From Cyanobacteria bacterium UBA947 (GTDB lineage: Bacteria > Cyanobacteriota > Vampirovibrionia > Gastranaerophilales > Gastranaerophilaceae): a stretch of 8,292 bases of DNA. Both the position numbers and the translations under genes were made by a program. Below are positions 4,906 to 8,292 of this stretch, one piece after another (positions within the stretch are counted from its first letter, which is position 1; each line of letters starts with the position of its first letter). The notes under the pieces were generated by a model. That model was given only the letters and a program-made list of their open reading frames with translations, had not been told where the DNA came from and searched no databases. The stretch spans positions 5,367 to 13,658 of the forward strand of contig DBCX01000025.1 of the NCBI GenBank assembly GCA_002293275.1, read 5' to 3'.

Positions 4906-5834
4906 GTTTAATCAACCTTTTGCGAAAAAAAGTCAAGACCGTGATGTTTACAACGCCTTCGCATGGGCAAAAGTTCTTTATTTTCCGCAAATTCCGGCAG
5001 TTTTACAAATACGATATCTCTGAAACCGATGCGCACAACCCGCAGGCAGCTTTGGACAAGGCACAGGCGCGTGCGGCCAAGATTTACGGGACAAAATATA
5101 CGTATTTTTTGACAAACGGTTCAACAAGCGGGATTATTGCGGCAGTTCTGGCCTGTACGCAGCCGGGGGATAAGGTTTTTATTGAAAAAGACGCACACCC
5201 GTCGCACCTTAACGCCGTGAAACTCGCCGGTTGCGAGCCGGTTTACGACAAGGCAGAAGACATAAAAGCGCAGATTATTACCCGTCCGACTTATGAGGGA
5301 TTTGTTTCGGATATTGCGGCGATTAAGAAGATGTGCGGCCGTGCAAAACTGATTGCTGACGAGGCGCACGGCGCGTTGTATCCGTTCTCTGTCCGGCTGC
5401 CGCAAAGTGCGGTGCAGATTGCGGACTTTACCGTGCAATCTTTGCACAAAACAGCCGGCGGCCTTAACCCGACCGCGCTTTTGCACAGCAGCTGCGACAT
5501 TGACCCAGGGGCTGCGCTTGCGATGATTAACACAACATCCCCGTCCTATCCGCTTTTGGCAAGCATTGAGGCGAATGTAAATTTTCTCAACAGCAAACGC
5601 GGCCTCGCAAAGATTGAGGGACTTATTGATAACTGTTTGTCGCTCGGTATCAAAAGCCCGTTTCCGTTTGCTCCTGATCCCACTAAAATCCTTATTCCGT
5701 CTGATATTTTGACCCCCGGTATTGAGGATGAAAAAGATTTTGGCAAATACAAACTATTTTTGTGCGGGATTGGCACTGATATCAAGAAGTTACAGCGGTT
5801 GAAACGCTGCTTAAAGAAATGTAACAATCCTTAA
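4902..5834 (+). CDS. Short PLP-dependent Orn/Lys/Arg decarboxylase-like protein
   Basis: A 310-residue fold-type I PLP protein resembling the major domain of Orn/Lys/Arg decarboxylases (Bacillus SpeA/YaaO group). Visible are a degenerate TTPSHGQ (17-23) where the family usually has PGHKGG, the phosphate-binding TNGSTSG (71-77), DEAHG (153-157) with the Asp expected to pair with the PLP pyridine nitrogen, SLHKTAG (180-186) with the likely Schiff-base lysine K183, and TTSPSYPLLASIE (211-223). These are the core catalytic motifs, so PLP binding is likely. It is far shorter than the usual 480 or so residues: the C-terminal part is only about 70 residues, and the loop between GCEPVY and RPTYEG is compressed. 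Decarboxylation of an amino acid is possible but unproven. ATG 4902 overlaps the pilZ stop (ATGA); no strong ribosome binding site is seen, in keeping with coupled translation. Confidence 0.85.
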   Translation: MSLINLLRKKVKTVMFTTPSHGQKFFIFRKFRQFYKYDISETDAHNPQAALDKAQARAAKIYGTKYTYFLTNGSTSGIIAAVLACTQPGDKVFIEKDAHPSHLNAVKLAGCEPVYDKAEDIKAQIITRPTYEGFVSDIAAIKKMCGRAKLIADEAHGALYPFSVRLPQSAVQIADFTVQSLHKTAGGLNPTALLHSSCDIDPGAALAMINTTSPSYPLLASIEANVNFLNSKRGLAKIEGLIDNCLSLGIKSPFPFAPDPTKILIPSDILTPGIEDEKDFGKYKLFLCGIGTDIKKLQRLKRCLKKCNNP

Positions 5835-5871
5835 AGATTACGCCTAAAAATGCCGTCAACAAATGTAATTG

Positions 5872-5877
5872 AAAGGA
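5872..5877 (+). promoter_or_regulatory. Shine-Dalgarno site of the 671-residue protein gene
   Basis: AAAGGA lies 7 nt before ATG 5885 and confirms this start. The 50-bp gap after the PLP gene contains no convincing promoter or terminator; TGTAAT at 5864-5869 is a weak -10 candidate. Confidence 0.65.
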
Positions 5878-5884
5878 ATTTTAC

Positions 5885-7900
5885 ATGGGACTTGCCGCAT
5901 CACAGGCGCAATTGCTAACAATGACATCGCGTATGTCAGCTAACGAGCTGCGCACCCAGATGATTTCGGAGGAGAAACGACGGCTTGCGACGGCTTCTTC
6001 TGCTGCGAGTGACAAATATGCCATGGCGCTTGATAGTCCGCACATGATGATTACAAACTACAATCCGGCAGGTGTAAAACAAACGCAGCAGCTGACGTTT
6101 AACAGTCTTAACTCTTACAACAAGCTCAACAACCAGTACGGGCTTGTTGATTCGCTCGGCCGGTTTTTGGTCAGCGAGAAAGAAGCCACGAACTTCCAAA
6201 TAGCCATTGCATCGGCTGACCCCTTAACGACATTCCTTAACATGCACGGGCTTGAATACGGCACAACCTACTTTACAAATATGGCCACAAACGCAGATGG
6301 TGAGGCGACTTATCCGGGTTACCTTGTAAACGGCGAATACAGCGATTCAATATCAATCGGCCACAGCCCGGAAGAACTCAAAGTCATGTACCTTGGCGGG
6401 GCCTACACCGACCCGAAAACAGGTGTGGAAAAAATTTATTCCGGGTATGAAAAAACGCTTGAAACTGCGACCTTCAAACAGTTTGAGCAGCTTATTGAAG
6501 AATATTATATGGCCTATGACAATTATGAACGACTTGTTCAGGCAGCCATAAAAGAAGATATTGGCGACAAGATGTCAGATCTTGAAACTCTTGAGAAATC
6601 CGGTGCGACCGGTAAAGTGCTCTATGATGCGCTGAAAAATACAGTAAACCGGATGGGCGAAAAGAGCTTTGACGGTTATTTTGAGGAGATTAAAGAGAAT
6701 TTTGCATGGTTGGAAGACCCTTATCAAAGCGGTGAAGTGACGCGCGCAACCGCCGTCAAACAAGGCGCGGACAACAATGAAATAATTATTACGGCAAACG
6801 GCATGGACTATACATTAAGACGAAACGGCGATAATTATTCGCTCGCGAGCGTTAAGTATACAGATGAAGAAGGTACTGTCCACACGCAAAATATCTCCGG
6901 CCAGCGGCAGTCAAATGATTCGCTTCAAAACAATGATAAAGGACTTGCTTATGTGCTTACAGAGCAGTTCAATGCTCCGGATGAACAAGGCAATATGCAA
7001 TTGCAGACAATCACCAGCAACGAAAGACTGATTATTCCTGAATGGCCCGCTGACGGGCTGCCGGATGTGGACGGTATTTTTGTACAGGATATTTCACCGT
7101 TGACTGATGAGGATTACCTGGAGGCCTACAATTCCGCAAAAAATTCAATAGCCGAGAATGCCTTCTACCACTACGGTTTGGATGCGATGGTCACCGACAG
7201 TTCGGAAGTAGCCATCAAAGACGCAAAAAATGTCTACCACACCGCCGCCGCAAGATTAAGCCAATTCTATAAATCGGATTTTAAGAAAGACCACAAAGAT
7301 TACGGCATTGATGAAGATATTTTGGGTCCGAATAACGAGTTGGAACGCTATAAGTTGGATGATTTGGATTTTATTAAAGAGCGTTACGGCGAGGATCCGG
7401 GCGGTAACTTCAAGGCGATTTATCCGGTATTTATTCTGGACAGATTGTTTGGCGAGCATGCCGAGCCTCAAATGGCTTGGCTGAACGAGAAAGGCGAGGT
7501 AGACGACCATAAAAAGCAATGGTATACAAACTTGTTTGAGCGGATGCAAAAAGGCCACAAGGCCGTGGAAGACGGGTGTGCATCGAGCCCCGAGTGGATT
7601 AAATTGCAGCTGCAAAACGGTTATGCTGTGATGGAGCAGGCGGATTTTGAAGGCGAATGGAAACCCTTTATTGCGACAAACAGCACAGATATTACAGAGA
7701 AAAATAATGCGCAGGCCATTGTTATCGCAGAGGCTGAGTACAACCGCGAGATCGCAAAAATCCAGAACAAGGACAAGCGGCTTGATCTTCAAATGAAGGC
7801 GCTTGATACAGAGCACAGCGTGTTGCAAAACGAGTACAACTCAATCCAGGCAGCAATGAACAAAAACATGGAGCGTGTGTTCAAATACTTCTCGGCTTAG
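5885..7900 (+). CDS. 671-residue protein of unknown function with helical N- and C-terminal ends
   Basis: No enzyme family is recognised. The N-terminal 50 residues start MGLAASQAQLLTMTSRMSAN and continue as a long, Ala/Ser/Met-rich amphipathic helix without a signal peptide. I recall similar 'MGLAASQAR' openings on large hypothetical proteins of Melainabacteria-type genomes. The middle (about 90-430) is acidic, rich in Tyr, Asn, Thr and Gly, and beta-like in places (EIIITANGMDYTLRRNGDNY, 300-319). Residues 410-600 are mixed and acidic. The last 60 residues form a strongly predicted coiled coil (EYNREIAKIQNKDKRLDLQM, then ALDTEHSVLQNEYNSI). Helical ends around a variable centre recall flagellar axial proteins or secreted filament subunits, but I see no flagellar motif, so that is only a hypothesis. 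There is one cysteine. The 3' end overlaps the convergent HEAT gene by 4 bp. Confidence 0.85.
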   Translation: MGLAASQAQLLTMTSRMSANELRTQMISEEKRRLATASSAASDKYAMALDSPHMMITNYNPAGVKQTQQLTFNSLNSYNKLNNQYGLVDSLGRFLVSEKEATNFQIAIASADPLTTFLNMHGLEYGTTYFTNMATNADGEATYPGYLVNGEYSDSISIGHSPEELKVMYLGGAYTDPKTGVEKIYSGYEKTLETATFKQFEQLIEEYYMAYDNYERLVQAAIKEDIGDKMSDLETLEKSGATGKVLYDALKNTVNRMGEKSFDGYFEEIKENFAWLEDPYQSGEVTRATAVKQGADNNEIIITANGMDYTLRRNGDNYSLASVKYTDEEGTVHTQNISGQRQSNDSLQNNDKGLAYVLTEQFNAPDEQGNMQLQTITSNERLIIPEWPADGLPDVDGIFVQDISPLTDEDYLEAYNSAKNSIAENAFYHYGLDAMVTDSSEVAIKDAKNVYHTAAARLSQFYKSDFKKDHKDYGIDEDILGPNNELERYKLDDLDFIKERYGEDPGGNFKAIYPVFILDRLFGEHAEPQMAWLNEKGEVDDHKKQWYTNLFERMQKGHKAVEDGCASSPEWIKLQLQNGYAVMEQADFEGEWKPFIATNSTDITEKNNAQAIVIAEAEYNREIAKIQNKDKRLDLQMKALDTEHSVLQNEYNSIQAAMNKNMERVFKYFSA

Positions 7901-8175
7901 GCTGCGATAATCTCACGGATTAAATACCGTGCAACCCATTCAAAATCCTTGTTTGATTGCGCTGCTCTTTTGAGCGGCTCAACAGAAGCGGAACCGATGC
8001 GGATAAGCGTCATAGCAACAACACCGCGCTGCACACCTTGCACCACTTGAAGCTTGTTAACAAGAATATCAAGCGCGTTAGAGCCCATGCTCACAAGCGT
8101 GTTTTCCAGCCTGTTTTTTGTGTTATTGTCAGCCGTTTCCAATTCAGATAGAATATTTTGAATGTCTTTTACCAT
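7897..8175 (-). CDS. Small HEAT-repeat protein
   Basis: A 92-residue, all-helical protein. Residues 20-90 fit about two HEAT-type helical repeats: ENTLVSMGSNALDILVNKL (24-42) and AMTLIRIGSASVEPLKRAAQ (54-73), both with the pattern of a hydrophobic helix, a Gly-Ser/Ala turn and an 'a-x-x-x-L-hydrophobic' second helix typical of HEAT/PBS-lyase-like repeats. The short helix DFEWVARYLIREII follows. Such proteins act as scaffolds or lyase-like partners, often binding another protein; no partner is evident. It is complete and too small to be an enzyme of the phycobilin lyase family. No ribosome binding site precedes ATG 8175, but a -10 lies 6 nt upstream. It is divergent from the patatin-like gene and convergent with the 671-residue protein gene. 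Confidence 0.8.
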   Translation of the reverse strand: MVKDIQNILSELETADNNTKNRLENTLVSMGSNALDILVNKLQVVQGVQRGVVAMTLIRIGSASVEPLKRAAQSNKDFEWVARYLIREIIAA

Positions 8176-8181
8176 ATTTAA

Positions 8182-8210
8182 AGTATAACCTAAATAATCC
8201 CAATTGCCGA
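8182..8210 (-). promoter_or_regulatory. Promoter of the HEAT-repeat gene, leaderless geometry
   Basis: On the minus strand TCGGCA (8205-8210, four of six) is followed after 17 nt by TATACT (8182-8187, five of six), then 6 nt, then ATG at 8175. No Shine-Dalgarno sequence is present. Confidence 0.55.
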
Positions 8211-8231
8211 TTTCTTTATATAATATTAATA

Positions 8232-8240
8232 TGGTACAAT
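8232..8240 (+). promoter_or_regulatory. Extended -10 promoter of the patatin-like gene
   Basis: TG (8232-8233), one base, then TACAAT (8235-8240) forms an extended -10 element, which can work without a good -35; none is seen. The ATG at 8247 lies 6 nt after it. A weak AGGG (8241-8244) lies only 2 nt before the ATG. It diverges from the HEAT promoter in a 71-bp region. Confidence 0.45.
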
Positions 8241-8246
8241 AGGGTA

Positions 8247-8292
8247 ATGGACGGTTTAAAATACACGGTATTGTTTGGCGGCGGCGCGGTGC
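8247..8292 (+). CDS. Start of a probable patatin-like phospholipase (cut by window end)
   Basis: Only 15 full codons are inside the window: MDGLKYTVLFGGGAV. A hydrophobic strand leading into GGG followed by AV matches the N-terminus of patatin-like phospholipases, where the oxyanion-hole sequence is usually DGGG(A/I)RG; here Phe stands where Asp is common, and in this type 'LFGGGAVRG' also occurs. The following codons, including the expected Gly-x-Ser-x-Gly serine motif, lie outside the window, so the assignment is provisional. The open frame, the chosen ATG and an extended -10 just upstream support a real gene. Confidence 0.55.
   Translation, partial: MDGLKYTVLFGGGAV

Noticed and set aside
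7256..7828. Minus-strand open frame of 190 codons within the 671-residue protein gene
   Set aside because: It is antisense to a gene with a good ribosome binding site and a coiled-coil end; the Leu/Val-rich product reflects complementary codons and has no start signal.
8219..8224. TATAAT as the main promoter of the patatin-like gene
   Set aside because: The expected -35 position (AATCCC at 8196-8201) does not match the consensus, whereas the extended -10 at 8232-8240 sits closer to the start. It is kept only as a possible extra start.

Overview
The window is a stretch of bacterial chromosome, about 8.3 kb, tightly packed with eleven genes plus two more cut by the window ends. Gene content is mixed: ribosomal protein L31, flavin-dependent thymidylate synthase (ThyX), the SpmA/SpmB membrane pair, a GT8 glycosyltransferase, an Xre-type repressor, a PilZ protein, a small PLP enzyme and several lineage-type hypotheticals. 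There are no transposases, phage genes, CRISPR repeats or RNA genes that I can see. The best guess for the host is a non-photosynthetic gut relative of cyanobacteria (Vampirovibrionia/Melainabacteria, order Gastranaerophilales). This rests on recalled resemblance of the large 'MGLAASQ...' protein, the Xre protein and the GNAT-like protein to proteins of that group. It is an inference; no single marker in the window proves it.

Layout. (1) Bases 1-1141, + strand: the end of rpmE, thyX 3 nt later, then a small single-pass membrane protein overlapping the thyX end; this looks like one operon. (2) 1174-1746, +: a GNAT-like protein, convergent with and overlapping spmB by 9 bp. (3) 1738-3802, - strand: a GT8 glycosyltransferase, then spmA and spmB, with spmA and spmB coupled by a GTGA overlap. 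The glycosyltransferase is clearly more AT-rich than its neighbours. (4) 3803-3944: a divergent control region with a strong promoter for the glycosyltransferase, overlapped by a perfect 7-bp inverted repeat. (5) 3945-5834, +: Xre regulator, PilZ-domain protein, and an unusually short Orn/Lys/Arg-decarboxylase-like PLP protein coupled to PilZ by an ATGA overlap. (6) 5885-7900, +: a 671-residue unknown protein with helical, coiled-coil-like ends. (7) 7897-8175, -: a small HEAT-repeat protein, convergent with the previous gene. (8) 8247-8292, +: the first 15 codons of a probable patatin-like phospholipase.

The most interesting pattern runs across genes. About half of the transcription starts look leaderless: a good -10 hexamer lies only 6-7 nt upstream of an ATG that has little or no Shine-Dalgarno sequence (spmA, pilZ, HEAT, patatin-like, possibly GNAT). 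The other genes (thyX, the small membrane protein, spmB, GT8, xre, the 671-residue protein) have clear purine-rich ribosome binding sites. The window therefore appears to use two initiation modes side by side. The second point of interest is the Xre/GT8 divergent pair with its candidate operator, which may be a self-contained surface-sugar switch. Both convergent gene pairs overlap at their stop codons and no intrinsic terminator was found at either junction.
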